64,000 nucleotides of DNA from Blautia sp. MSJ-19 (GTDB taxonomy: Bacteria > Bacillota > Clostridia > Lachnospirales > Lachnospiraceae): assembly GCF_018918125.1 (NCBI RefSeq), contig NZ_JAHLQA010000044.1, positions 40,455-104,454 on the forward strand, written 5' to 3'. This document shows positions 1 to 9,389 of this stretch, piece after piece. A program made the translations under genes and the position numbers. How positions within the stretch are numbered: position 1 is the stretch's first letter; each line of letters begins with the position of its first letter. The notes below the pieces were generated by a model, which worked only from the letters and a program-made list of their open reading frames with translations, did no database searches and was not told the DNA's origin.

Positions 1-142
1 CATGCCGGCAATCTTACATAGCAACCAGACAATGGCTGTGTATATGGCTGAGCCGATTGCAGACTTCTTGGCGGTCACATTCACTGCAGTACTGTTCTTC
101 TTCGAATTCCGAAAAGCACTGCGGGAGTTGTTTGTTAAATAA
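1..142 (+). CDS. MATE family efflux transporter, C-terminal end (partial)
   Basis: Only the last 46 codons lie in the window, reading from base 2 to a TAA at 140-142. They encode one hydrophobic segment followed by a short basic tail. The segment with EPIADF and LAVTFTAVLFFFEF resembles the last transmembrane helix of MATE multidrug/sodium antiporters, where this helix is followed by a few charged residues. The rest of the gene is outside the window, so substrate and start cannot be judged. A strong hairpin terminator follows 47 bases downstream. Confidence 0.6.
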   Translation, partial: MPAILHSNQTMAVYMAEPIADFLAVTFTAVLFFFEFRKALRELFVK

Positions 143-188
143 TTTTTGAGTTAGGAAATTTAATAATGCCTGACACCTGGTGGTCCTA

Positions 189-239
189 GAAAAATACCGG
201 GACAGAGGAAACTTGAATCCCCTGTTCCGGTATTTTTTT
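189..239. terminator. Rho-independent terminator between convergent genes
   Basis: AAAATACCGGGACAG pairs with CTGTTCCGGTATTTT around a short loop, with an A-run on one side and a T-run on the other. It can therefore serve both the plus-strand MATE gene and the minus-strand beta-glucosidase. Confidence 0.85.
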
Positions 240-253
240 GTAGATCTGTATGT

Positions 254-2551
254 TTATTCTGCTGCGTTTAGCGCTGCAACAAGCTGGTTCAGTGCTTCCT
301 TTGTCACTCCCGGTACAAAACTCAGCATCTGTCTGAGCGGCATGGCTTCCATCATTGCCGCCATCATTTCGTCGTTGATCACTCCGGAATCATCCTGCAT
401 CTGTTCCTCTGTACTCTCGCCGTCCATTCCTTCCATTTCACCCATTGCCTGTTCCAATATGGCTTTTCCTTTCGGGTCTGCCATGATTTCTCCCATTGTG
501 GAATTGAGGGTATACACTTTCGGCAGGACGGTTTCTGATTCTACCTGTACTTCCTCTGACAGAAGCACTTCCTGTGCATTCCGGCAAATCTGGATTTCAT
601 AGGCTCCGGTCTCCACATGCCAGTCATGGATTTCCGTATTCCAGTATGCATAGGCTCTGCTGTCAAGTTCAAAGGTGACGGTTTTTGTCTCACCCGGTGC
701 AAGTTCTGTTTTTTCAAATGCTTTTAACTCCCGTACCGGGCGGATGATTGTTCCGCCCTTCGGCGCTACGTAAAGCTGTACGACTTCCTTTCCTGTACAT
801 GCGCCTGTATTTGTTACGTCTACGGATACCAGCAGTTTTTCACTTTCCTTAAACTCCTTTTTGTCCACCGTAAGATTGCCGTAAGAAAAGGTCGTATAAG
901 ACAATCCGTATCCGAACGGGAACAGGACTTCCATTTCTTTGGATGTGTAATAGCGGTATCCCACAAATACGCCCTCTGAATAAACCGATTTGTCATGTTC
1001 TCCGCCGTAATTCAAATAGCACGGCGTATCCTGTATCCGAAGTGGGAATGTTTCCGCCAATCGTCCGCTTGGATTTGCATTTCCGTAAAGCACATTGACC
1101 ACTGCGCCGCCCACAGCCTGTCCGCCCAGGTAGGCTTCCAGCACGGCTTTTACTTTTCCGAGCCACGGCATTTCTATCGGAGCGCCGTTGTGAAGCACAA
1201 CTATGGTGTTCGGCTGTGCTTCCGCCACCGCTTCAATCAGTGCGTTCTGGCAGTTCGGCATCCCAAGATGCTTCCGGTCATACCCTTCGGATTCAAAGCT
1301 GTCCGGCAGTCCGGCAAAGATTACCGCCACATCCGCATTAGCAGCAGCCTCTACGGCTTTTGCAGCCAATGCTTCATCCACTTTATCCTCAACATCATCA
1401 AAGCCTTTGGCAAATGTGATGTTTTCCTTTTTTACAGTTGCGAGAAATTCTACGGCGTCCATTGCAGATTCTGTTTTAAAGCTGTTGATGTGGGAACTTC
1501 CGCCGCCCTGATAGCGTGGTTCCTCGGCGTATTTGCCGATAAAAGCCACCTTTTTGTCTGCGGACAACGGGAGAAGCGCATCCTCATTTTTCAGAAGCAC
1601 AATACACTCCTCTTCGATTTCCCGGGCTGTCTCATGGTCTTTTTCATGCTGAAATACCGCGTTTTTGTCTCTGTTTTCCTCATATTTGAAAATAACATTC
1701 AAATATTCTTCACAGGACTTGTCCAGTACAGATTCATCCAGTGTTCCGTCCTGTACTGCGGCAACAATTTCCACATCCGTAGCGCCTTCACAGGACGGCA
1801 TTTCCAGATTGCAGCCTGCTTTCAGAGCTTCCACACGGTCATTCATCGCACCCCAGTCTGTCATTACATAGCCGTCAAATCCCCATTCCTTGCGGAGCAC
1901 ATCTGTGAGCATTTCTTTATTTTCACAAAGGTATGTGCCGTTCAGCTTGTTGTATGCGTTCATAATGGTCCACGGCTTTTCCTTCTTTACCATTCCTTCA
2001 AAAGAAGCAAGGTAAATTTCACGCATGGTGCGTTCATCCATTTCTGAAGAGCTTGTTAAGCGGTGATATTCCTGGTTATTTGCCATAAAATGCTTCGGAC
2101 TTGTTCCGATATGTTTGCTCTGGACGCCGTGGACAAGCGCACCTGCCATTTCCGTTGACACAAGTGGGTCCTCTGAATAGTATTCAAAATTACGTCCGCA
2201 CAGCGGGGAACGCTTAATGTTCATAGCCGGGCCTAAGATTGTGCTTACATTTTCTGCCTGACACTCTTCCCCCAGTGTTTCTCCAAGTTTTGTCACCAGC
2301 TCACGGTTAAAGCTGGATGCGGTTGCACATCCCGCTGGAAAGCAAACAGCCTGAATGCTGTCGTTGATTCCCAAATGGTCTGCTTTATCGTCCTGCTTGC
2401 GGAGTCCGTGAGGTCCGTCTGAGACCATTTCCGAAGGGATTCCGAGACGTTCCACTCCTTTTGTGTGCCAGAAATCAAGCCCGGAACACAAAGATGCTTT
2501 CTCCTCCAGAGTCATTCTGGAGACCAATTCTTTTATTTTTGCTGTTTCCAT
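254..2551 (-). CDS. Glycoside hydrolase family 3 beta-glucosidase
   Basis: A 765-residue cytosolic glycosidase with no signal peptide. Retaining GH3 enzymes release non-reducing beta-glucosyl or beta-xylosyl units from imported oligosaccharides. Visible landmarks are SDGPHGLR near residue 45, the KH-F substrate-site motif near 153, and the catalytic nucleophile Asp in VMTDWGA at about 232. The alpha/beta sandwich domain follows, then a fibronectin III-like domain around 560-650. An acidic, Met-rich tail of about 90 residues extends beyond it. The start is set by GGAGG 6 bases before the ATG. A promoter lies 60-90 bases upstream and a GH43 relic sits just behind that, so this was probably part of a plant-polysaccharide locus. 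Exact substrate unknown. Confidence 0.95.
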   Translation of the reverse strand: METAKIKELVSRMTLEEKASLCSGLDFWHTKGVERLGIPSEMVSDGPHGLRKQDDKADHLGINDSIQAVCFPAGCATASSFNRELVTKLGETLGEECQAENVSTILGPAMNIKRSPLCGRNFEYYSEDPLVSTEMAGALVHGVQSKHIGTSPKHFMANNQEYHRLTSSSEMDERTMREIYLASFEGMVKKEKPWTIMNAYNKLNGTYLCENKEMLTDVLRKEWGFDGYVMTDWGAMNDRVEALKAGCNLEMPSCEGATDVEIVAAVQDGTLDESVLDKSCEEYLNVIFKYEENRDKNAVFQHEKDHETAREIEEECIVLLKNEDALLPLSADKKVAFIGKYAEEPRYQGGGSSHINSFKTESAMDAVEFLATVKKENITFAKGFDDVEDKVDEALAAKAVEAAANADVAVIFAGLPDSFESEGYDRKHLGMPNCQNALIEAVAEAQPNTIVVLHNGAPIEMPWLGKVKAVLEAYLGGQAVGGAVVNVLYGNANPSGRLAETFPLRIQDTPCYLNYGGEHDKSVYSEGVFVGYRYYTSKEMEVLFPFGYGLSYTTFSYGNLTVDKKEFKESEKLLVSVDVTNTGACTGKEVVQLYVAPKGGTIIRPVRELKAFEKTELAPGETKTVTFELDSRAYAYWNTEIHDWHVETGAYEIQICRNAQEVLLSEEVQVESETVLPKVYTLNSTMGEIMADPKGKAILEQAMGEMEGMDGESTEEQMQDDSGVINDEMMAAMMEAMPLRQMLSFVPGVTKEALNQLVAALNAAE

Positions 2552-2612
2552 GTTTCATCCTCCTGCCAATCTTTCTCTTTTGGATAAAGATAGCATATAT
2601 TTTTCTTTTCGT

Positions 2613-2640
2613 ATTATAGTTTTGAGTTATTTATTGTAAA
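2613..2640 (-). promoter_or_regulatory. Promoter for the GH3 gene
   Basis: On the minus strand TTTACA (-35, at 2635-2640) and TATAAT (-10, at 2613-2618) are separated by 16 bases. The position is right for the beta-glucosidase start at 2551. Confidence 0.6.
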
Positions 2641-2658
2641 AATAGGTTTGCATTTCCT

Positions 2659-3004
2659 TTACTGAATGGTCACGGAATGCAGTACCACATCTCCTTTACA
2701 GGTTACTTTGATTTCATAGGTTCCCGGCTCTGCTTCCGTGTATATTCCAGGATTTCGGGTCGCATTTGGCATTATCAATAATTATCCCCTGATAAGTAAA
2801 TGGCCCTAACGGACTTTTCGACGTTGCATAGGCAAGGCAGGTCAGTTTTTTATCCCGGTACACACACGGATATACATAATAATAAATGCCGTTTCGCTTC
2901 CGCATGGAGCTTCTGATGATAAGCGTGATTATGAACTGTATTTGCGGATAGGCTGGAGCCCTGACAACTGATATATTCATAGCATAATGATATGGACAGG
3001 ACAT
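2659..3004 (-). pseudogene. Decayed GH43 glycosidase (arabinosidase/xylosidase family) relic
   Basis: The minus strand carries RSSMRKRNGIYYYVY and ATSKSPLGPFTYQG, which match the conserved GH43 blade containing the catalytic-region SSMRK and ATS-SPLGPF motifs. The reading frame then breaks at about 2750. In another frame the sequence ends with a fragment of a C-terminal accessory domain (EPGTYEIKV) and a TAA at 2659. The N-terminal half is missing and an internal deletion joins the two parts. A complete GH43 enzyme is 300-550 residues; less than a third remains. It lies directly upstream of the GH3 gene, consistent with loss of a hemicellulose-degradation partner. Confidence 0.7.
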
Positions 3005-3091
3005 TTATTTAGTCCCGTCCTTCTTATATGTTGTATCACGTTTTAATCAGTACTATAATAAAGAAAACTTGAATTTGAAAGAGTGTTTGCA

Positions 3092-3907
3092 ATGAATGAA
3101 AAGATATATAAAACGCAAAGTGGATGTATTCATTATTGGATAAATCTGGGACAAGATCCAGAAAAAGCAACCTTGATTTTCCTTCCAGGTTTAACTGCCG
3201 ACCATAGACTATTTGATAAACAAATTGAATTCTTTGAAGGCATATATAATGTTTTTGTATGGGATGCACCTGGTCATGCAAAATCCTGGCCGTTTGAATT
3301 TAATTTTTCTTTGTCGGATAAAGCGAAATGGCTTGATGATATTTTGAGCTTGGAAAACATTCGGTATCCAGTGATTATAGGACAATCCATGGGAGGTTAT
3401 GTTGGTCAAGCGTATGCAGAATTATTTCCCAACAAGCTGAAAGGATTTATTTCTATTGATTCTGCTCCTTTACAAAGAAAATATGTAACAGGAATCGAGC
3501 TGTGGCTTCTGAAAAAAATGGAGCCAGTATATAGATACTATCCTTGGAAATCATTATTGAAAACGGGAACAAATGGTGTGGCTACATCCGAATATGGTAG
3601 AAAATTAATGCATGATATTATGATGATCTACGATGGTGACCAAAAAAGATATGCCAAAATCGCAGGTCATGGTTTTAGAATATTGGCAGAAGCAATGGAA
3701 ACTAATCTTCCATACAGGATAAACTGTCCGGCTCAACTGATATGTGGAGAAAAAGATCATGCCGGTTCTTGTATTCGTTACAATAATGCATGGCATAAAA
3801 ATACTGGAATTCCTATTGCATGGATTAAAAATGCAGGACATAATTCAAATACCGATGCACCGGAGGAAGTGAATTCGTTAATAGAAAAACTGATAAATAA
3901 GATATGA
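3092..3907 (+). CDS. Alpha/beta hydrolase fold protein
   Basis: A 271-residue cytosolic protein. The order of motifs is typical of the fold: LPGL with oxyanion-hole residues near 35, WDAPGHAKS near 60, the nucleophile elbow GQSMGG near 100 with its Ser, an acidic residue in CGEKDHAGS near 220, and the catalytic His in KNAGHNSN near 245. Such enzymes hydrolyse esters, amides or lactones; the substrate cannot be read from the sequence. ATG at 3092 is preferred to an upstream GTG because GAAAGAG lies 8 bases before it. The A+T-rich codon use differs from the neighbouring GH3 gene, so recent acquisition is possible. Confidence 0.85.
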   Translation: MNEKIYKTQSGCIHYWINLGQDPEKATLIFLPGLTADHRLFDKQIEFFEGIYNVFVWDAPGHAKSWPFEFNFSLSDKAKWLDDILSLENIRYPVIIGQSMGGYVGQAYAELFPNKLKGFISIDSAPLQRKYVTGIELWLLKKMEPVYRYYPWKSLLKTGTNGVATSEYGRKLMHDIMMIYDGDQKRYAKIAGHGFRILAEAMETNLPYRINCPAQLICGEKDHAGSCIRYNNAWHKNTGIPIAWIKNAGHNSNTDAPEEVNSLIEKLINKI

Positions 3908-4024
3908 TGAATCGTAGGAAAATCGCAGTTTGTCGTAAACATTTACATACTATTGTTTAGAAAAAAACAGTTCCGTTTATCCCCTCGAATTTCTCCTATA
4001 AGTGAAGGAACAATTTCTAACTTT

Positions 4025-4053
4025 ATGACAGGGTTACATGCCCTGTCATTTTT
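4025..4053 (+). terminator. Rho-independent terminator
   Basis: ATGACAGGG and CCCTGTCAT form a 9-bp stem followed by TTTTT. It lies about 120 bases after the alpha/beta hydrolase. The rest of 3908-4178 shows no gene; it probably includes the left junction of the accessory region and a promoter for the recombinase. Confidence 0.75.
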
Positions 4054-4118
4054 ATGGTCATTTTTAGAAAATCTGTTCCCGAATCACAAGATTATATAGC
4101 AGTGACCCTGTATGATAG

Positions 4119-5035
<917 letters not shown>

Positions 5036-5120
5036 ATAAAATTTATCGCAACGGTTTTTAAGTTTTTGCTTCTTGATTACTTAACGGCGGAAAAAGAATG
5101 TTTTCACATAGGGCTGTTGT

Positions 5121-6476
5121 TTACATGTCATTTTTTTGTTTTTTTAATTCTATACCCACCAGTACAACAGATAGCATAAACGCTGAAAAATCAGCAACAG
5201 GTCCCGCAAGCAATACTCCCATAATTCCGAAACGAAGCGGGAGCAGCAGGGTAAGCGGAATCAACACAAAGGTCTGCCTTGTTAATGCCAACAGAGCACC
5301 TTTTAACGATTTTCCTATTGCGGTAAAAAAACTGGAAGAAAGCAACTGCACACCATTTACCAACACCATGAAAAGATAGGTACGCATGAACAAAACAGCA
5401 AATTCAAAATACAGCTCGTTCCCATCTCCGAATAGCGAAATGATAGATTGCGGGAAAAATTGAAATGCGATGAAAGCAATTGTGGAAACAACAAGGTTCC
5501 ATTTTACCGCAAGCAGGTAAGCCTCCCGTACACGATGGTATTGCCTTGCCCCATAGTTGAAGCCGATAATCGGCTGTGTTCCCTGCGAGATTCCTACAAC
5601 AATCGCAAGGATTATGGCATTTGTTTTCATAACGATTCCGCAAGCAGCTAAGGGAATATCTGTTCCATATTTTGTTAATGCGCCGTAATAAGTCAACGAA
5701 TTGTACTGAATGATTTGAATCACGGTAACTGCAATCTGGTTTGAGCTGCTGCTGATTCCCATGCTGCAAATTTTCATACTTTCTTTGATGTCCAATAAAA
5801 ACGACTCTTTTTCAAAATGGATTGTTTGGAAACGCCATAGATAACGGAGTGCGAGTATGAAGGAAAAAATTTGCCCAATAACTGTTGCCCAAGCTGCGCC
5901 GGCAATCCCCCAATCGCAAGCAAAAATAAAAATAGGGTCAAGAATGGTATTGATAATAGCTCCCATAACCATGCAAACCATTGAATACTTTGGTTTTCCA
6001 TCTGCTCGAATCAAATTGCTCATACCATTCGTTACAATAAGAAACGGCATTCCAATCAATGTTATGCTGGCATACTGCTTTGCATATGGAAATACATCTG
6101 TCGTTGCCCCAAATGCCTTTAGGAGCAAAGACAGAAAAGCTTCACCAACCAATAAATAAATAATTCCGAAAATCCCCATCAGAACAATACCATTTCCCGC
6201 TGCTTTGGCGGCAGCTTTCGGCTCTTTGCGTCCAAGACAGAGGGAAACACGGGAAGCACTGCCAATTCCAACCAGCAGTGCAATAGCAAGGCAGATGGTA
6301 GAGAACGGGTAGGCAACATTGGTTGCTGCATTTCCCAGATAACCGACCCCTTGACCAATAAAAATCTGATCCACAATATTGTAGATTGAGCCGACAAGAG
6401 ACGCCATAATACTGGGAATGGCAAAATCTTTCAACAGTTTTGAAATTTTTTCATATCCTAGGGGATTCTCAGTCAT
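5121..6476 (-). CDS. MATE family multidrug efflux transporter, MepA-like
   Basis: A 451-residue membrane protein with about 12 hydrophobic segments. MATE pumps export cationic drugs and metabolites in exchange for sodium or protons. The N-terminus (TENPLGYEKISKLL, then FAIPSIMASLVGSIYNIVDQ) is the usual MepA-type start. Two ATGs are possible; 6476 is chosen because GAAAGGGGG sits 9 bases before it, whereas the ATG at 6485 touches the ribosome-binding site. The start overlaps the end of the MarR gene by 8 bases, implying translational coupling. The arrangement matches MarR-regulated efflux pairs such as mepRA. It is flanked by recombinase and TnpV remnants, so it is likely cargo. Confidence 0.9.
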   Translation of the reverse strand: MTENPLGYEKISKLLKDFAIPSIMASLVGSIYNIVDQIFIGQGVGYLGNAATNVAYPFSTICLAIALLVGIGSASRVSLCLGRKEPKAAAKAAGNGIVLMGIFGIIYLLVGEAFLSLLLKAFGATTDVFPYAKQYASITLIGMPFLIVTNGMSNLIRADGKPKYSMVCMVMGAIINTILDPIFIFACDWGIAGAAWATVIGQIFSFILALRYLWRFQTIHFEKESFLLDIKESMKICSMGISSSSNQIAVTVIQIIQYNSLTYYGALTKYGTDIPLAACGIVMKTNAIILAIVVGISQGTQPIIGFNYGARQYHRVREAYLLAVKWNLVVSTIAFIAFQFFPQSIISLFGDGNELYFEFAVLFMRTYLFMVLVNGVQLLSSSFFTAIGKSLKGALLALTRQTFVLIPLTLLLPLRFGIMGVLLAGPVADFSAFMLSVVLVGIELKKQKNDM

Positions 6477-6918
6477 TAAATTCATCCCCCTTTCTTTCTA
6501 TACGGAGTTCCGCTGTAATATTTTCACCTGCCTGAATCAGCAAATCAATAAAGAGGTTTTTATCAGATTCCCTGAAGCCTTGCAATAAAAGAGCTTCTGT
6601 CTTTTCACATACCGTCTGTATCTCATCAATTACAGACAGCGCACGTTCCGTAGGATACAGCTTACACGTCCGCTTATCCTTATCATTTGGGGAACGCATA
6701 ATCATTCCCTGCTTTTCTAATGCCGCAACTGTCCGTACAATATTGCTCGGATGAACATAAAACATATCAATTAAAGAATCCTGTAAAATGCCAGGCGAAC
6801 GACAGATTTTAATCAAAAACATATATTGGCTGTTGTTGATTCCAAAGGGGGCAAGCTGTTTATCCAAATAGATTTTGTAAAATCGGTCTGTTACTGAAAG
6901 CCATTTTAATAGTTTCAT
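6469..6918 (-). CDS. MarR family transcriptional regulator (MepR-like)
   Basis: A 149-residue winged-helix protein. Segments PGILQDSLIDMFYVHPSNIV and RTVAALEKQGMI form the helix-turn-helix, and MRSPNDKDKRTCKLYPT is the wing with the usual D-R residues. MarR proteins repress efflux genes and release DNA on binding drugs. The start at 6918 is fixed by GGAGG 9 bases upstream; a longer frame to 6972 would overlap the promoter. The next gene is the MATE pump, overlapping by 8 bases. The promoter carries a perfect palindrome that is a good candidate for its own operator, suggesting autoregulation of the pair. Confidence 0.9.
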   Translation of the reverse strand: MKLLKWLSVTDRFYKIYLDKQLAPFGINNSQYMFLIKICRSPGILQDSLIDMFYVHPSNIVRTVAALEKQGMIMRSPNDKDKRTCKLYPTERALSVIDEIQTVCEKTEALLLQGFRESDKNLFIDLLIQAGENITAELRIERKGDEFND

Positions 6919-6943
6919 AGATATATTCCTCCTAACCACCAGT

Positions 6944-6972
6944 ATTATAATACAATATGCGTGCGCACGCAA
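6944..6972 (-). promoter_or_regulatory. Promoter and palindromic operator of the marR-MATE operon
   Basis: On the minus strand TTGCGT (6967-6972), a 17-base spacer and TATAAT (6944-6949). The perfect 14-bp palindrome TGCGTGCGCACGCA (6958-6971) overlaps the -35 and the spacer, exactly where a MarR dimer would block polymerase. Confidence 0.75.
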
Positions 6973-7006
6973 CTACTTTTAACATTATATCTGCCGCTTT
7001 GTCCTC

Positions 7007-7381
7007 CTAAACACAAATCAATTCTACATCTATAATCTCTACTACTCTGCTACGAATATTATTCATTTTCCTAACCCATTCCATCTGATCCTGCATCTTC
7101 AGTTTTTCTGTCACGCCCCACTGCTCAGCCATCTGTTCCACCAGCATTTCAACTTTTTCTCTCGCTTCTTTATCGACCTGATTCAAATGCTCCGTCAATT
7201 TCCCGGTAAGTACCAGATACTGATACCTTGCACTCCTGTGTTCCTTCAGAAACTGTTTTCGCATTATTCCATATTTCCCATATGTAGGTTCTTCCTCATT
7301 GATTTCCAGATCCGGCAGATAATAATCTCCATGCAATGTGTAGCTCAGTCCGTTCTTTTCATCATAAATCTGTTTCTTCAT
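7007..7381 (-). CDS. tnpV: TnpV family mobile-element protein
   Basis: A 124-residue soluble protein with the signature of TnpV, a small protein of unknown biochemical role first named in Tn4451-type elements. Typical parts are GDYYLPDL near residue 18, YGKYGIMRKQFLKEHR near 35, LTGKLTEHLNQVD near 58 and the C-terminal MEWVRKMNNIRSRVVEII. Length is normal for the family. The ATG follows the mobV stop by 4 bases and uses GGAG inside the mobV 3' end as ribosome-binding site, so the two are co-translated. A related but truncated copy lies at 61.4 kb. Confidence 0.85.
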   Translation of the reverse strand: MKKQIYDEKNGLSYTLHGDYYLPDLEINEEEPTYGKYGIMRKQFLKEHRSARYQYLVLTGKLTEHLNQVDKEAREKVEMLVEQMAEQWGVTEKLKMQDQMEWVRKMNNIRSRVVEIIDVELICV

Positions 7382-7385
7382 ATTC

Positions 7386-8801
7386 TTACAACTCCATTCC
7401 TCTGTATTTTGCTTTGTTCTTTTTTATCTGTGCATTGTATTCTTCACTTTGTTCTTTCGCCCATGGTATGCGATCACTTATTTTTTTCGGCATTTGTTCT
7501 TTCTGCTTTTTCGCTTCAAGTTCCGCCTGCATCCGGATATCGTCCTGCACCAGTCGTTCTACCATATCTTTCCCCAACATGCGTAAAAGTCGGTTATATC
7601 TGTCTGCAATTCCCTGCAGAATTTCTTTCTCACCGGATAATTTCTGATAATCCTTCTGAACTTCTGCCAGTTCCTTTTTAGTGTTCTCGTGCTCCTGCTT
7701 TTTCTTCTGAAACTTACTTTTCCACTTATCTCTTTCTCTGGTAAGTTCTTTAACCTGTACAGCCATCGCACCAATTTTATTCTTCATTTCAATGAACAAG
7801 GGTTTTATTTTCTTATCCCGATAAGTTACCGCACGTTCCAATGCTGTAGCTTCCGGCAAAAATGTTTTGATCATTCCATATTCTTTTATTTCCTTACTGA
7901 CATTATCCATCACCGGTTGCAGGAATTCTCTTCTGTCCTCCAGTTTTTTCAATTCCGTTTCTGCGTTCTCGGCACGTTTTTCTGCTATTTCTTTATCTTT
8001 CTGGAACTGAATTTTTTCTTCTTCCAGTAGTTTAATATCTGCCCTTGCGTCCGCAATCTGAGAAATCAATCCTTCGTTCTCTGCTGTCAGATTTTCTTTT
8101 TCCTGCTCCAGTTCCTGCACTTCCTTTTTACGTTCCTTTTTCTTGAAATTATAAACGTCCAGATGCTCTTCATGTGTACCTTTCTGTTCCCATTCAATTC
8201 CACGTTGCATTGCGATTTCTGCCAGCACTTCTTTTTCATGATTTATCCACTGATTCAGTTCTGTATCATGCTTATTTCCGCCTTGAAATCCAAGACTTTT
8301 TAATGCCTGCTTCAGTGAAACTCTAGTATCCATTCCTTTTCCCTTCCAGTTGGTCACATAAGGGACAAAATCGATATGCAGATGTGGAGTAGCTTCGTCC
8401 TGATGCAGATAGCAACTAAATACCCGAAGTGTCGGATTCCGCTTCTGGAAATCTTTCATATATTCGTCCAATACCTTTACAGCCAGATTTCCTTCTGTTG
8501 TTCCCACTGCCATATCCTCTCGATTTCCAATCTGGAATATCACTTCATGGAACAACTTTTCCTGTTTGCTCTGTCGGATTTTTTCATAATAATTTGCAAT
8601 CTGCCGGTCCTTTCTTTTCCCGACATTGTATCTCTCCGTAGCATCGTCAAACAGTTCCTTATAAACTTCTTTCAGATTCTCATTCTTATAACAAATGTTC
8701 AATTGCACTCTGTCCGGATCTACATTTTCTGCTACAAAATCCCGTCTGTTATGAGCCAGTGAACCGGCTCCGATCATGCCACTGATTGTCCGTTTCATCA
8801 T
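7386..8801 (-). CDS. mobV: MobV/Pre family relaxase
   Basis: A 471-residue plasmid-type mobilization protein. The N-terminal domain has NRRDFVAENVDPDR near residue 20 and the metal-binding HLHIDFVPY motif near 140-148, with a further His at 133. In this family these residues coordinate the metal for nicking oriT. The second half is long, charged coiled coil (about residues 215-420), used for dimerization or for the coupling protein. The start at 8801 is set by GAGGTGAG 7 bases before the ATG. The stem-loop array directly upstream is the expected target. It shares an operon with tnpV. Confidence 0.9.
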   Translation of the reverse strand: MMKRTISGMIGAGSLAHNRRDFVAENVDPDRVQLNICYKNENLKEVYKELFDDATERYNVGKRKDRQIANYYEKIRQSKQEKLFHEVIFQIGNREDMAVGTTEGNLAVKVLDEYMKDFQKRNPTLRVFSCYLHQDEATPHLHIDFVPYVTNWKGKGMDTRVSLKQALKSLGFQGGNKHDTELNQWINHEKEVLAEIAMQRGIEWEQKGTHEEHLDVYNFKKKERKKEVQELEQEKENLTAENEGLISQIADARADIKLLEEEKIQFQKDKEIAEKRAENAETELKKLEDRREFLQPVMDNVSKEIKEYGMIKTFLPEATALERAVTYRDKKIKPLFIEMKNKIGAMAVQVKELTRERDKWKSKFQKKKQEHENTKKELAEVQKDYQKLSGEKEILQGIADRYNRLLRMLGKDMVERLVQDDIRMQAELEAKKQKEQMPKKISDRIPWAKEQSEEYNAQIKKNKAKYRGMEL

Positions 8802-8828
8802 AAATTTTCTCACCTCTTTTCTACTCGA

Positions 8829-8928
8829 GTGCCAGACATGGCACATAATTTTTATTTACGCCAGTTATGGCGATATTTAAGAAATTTTCGCCGGATACGG
8901 CGGTTTTGTTACTTTTGTCAAAAGTAAC
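8829..8928. other. Candidate oriT: stem-loop array upstream of mobV
   Basis: Four stem-loops occur in 100 bases. Three share one design with a 4-base loop: GTGCCA/TGGCAC (8829-8844), CGCCA/TGGCG (8859-8872) and CGCCG/CGGCG (8889-8902). The fourth is a perfect 10-bp inverted repeat with a one-base loop, GTTACTTTTG/CAAAAGTAAC (8908-8928). The place between mobV and the upstream gene is where MobV relaxases find their origin of transfer. The nick site is not identified. Confidence 0.65.
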
Positions 8929-9044
8929 GCAAAAGCACTTTCGACAGCCGTACCGTCCATCAAAAGTCCCCTTGCGCCCTGCCGGGGGCATAACGTCCTT
9001 ATGGACGTCTGTTCTGCACCGACCGAAGTGGATCATAGATCTGT

Positions 9045-9275
9045 TTATTCTGGTATCCTCGCCTGCACATATTCCAAATCTCCACAATAAGGTGTTCCCA
9101 CCAGATACCATTCTCTTGCCAGATTCATCTCCATTCTGGTCTGTACCCATTCATCATCTACCAGCACTTCCAGTCCTTCTCCGCAGTGAAATCCTGTATC
9201 AATCCATAAATCTGATGATAATAATCCATATCTTCCATTGCTGCTGTTATATCCTAATCTTCCCTGTTTCATCAT
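9045..9275 (-). CDS. DUF5348-like small mobile-element protein
   Basis: A 76-residue soluble protein with no membrane segment. It starts MKQGRLGYNSSNGRYG, then HCGEGLEVLVDDEW and REWYLVG, a pattern I associate with the small DUF5348 proteins that recur between mobilization and replication genes in clostridial elements. Function is unknown. ATG at 9275 follows AAGGAG by 6 bases; a second ATG is adjacent. It sits between the oriT-like array and the TGTAAACG repeats. Confidence 0.65.
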   Translation of the reverse strand: MMKQGRLGYNSSNGRYGLLSSDLWIDTGFHCGEGLEVLVDDEWVQTRMEMNLAREWYLVGTPYCGDLEYVQARIPE

Positions 9276-9294
9276 TTTCTGCTCCTTTCCAGTC

Positions 9295-9382
9295 TGTAAA
9301 CGAAATTTGTAAACGGAGTTCAAAAGATTTTAAAAGTTAACGTTTTAAGTTTTTTCTTCAAGTTCCGTTTACATCGTTTACA
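9295..9382. repeat. TGTAAACG repeat cluster (two direct, two inverted)
   Basis: TGTAAACG occurs at 9295-9302 and 9308-9315, and its complement CGTTTACA at 9366-9373 and 9375-9382. The two pairs face each other across an A+T-rich core. The cluster lies just beyond the 3' end of the VapE helicase gene, so it may be the iterons of a replication origin or an operator. Confidence 0.6.
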
Positions 9383-9389
9383 ATAATCT

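Noticed and set aside
8821..9150. 109-codon frame on the minus strand
   Set aside because: It runs through the oriT-like hairpins, has poor composition and no ribosome-binding site; the palindromes explain why it is open and conserved.
9295..9382. CRISPR-like repeats
   Set aside because: Only four 8-base copies in mixed orientation without spacers. No CRISPR array was seen anywhere in the window.
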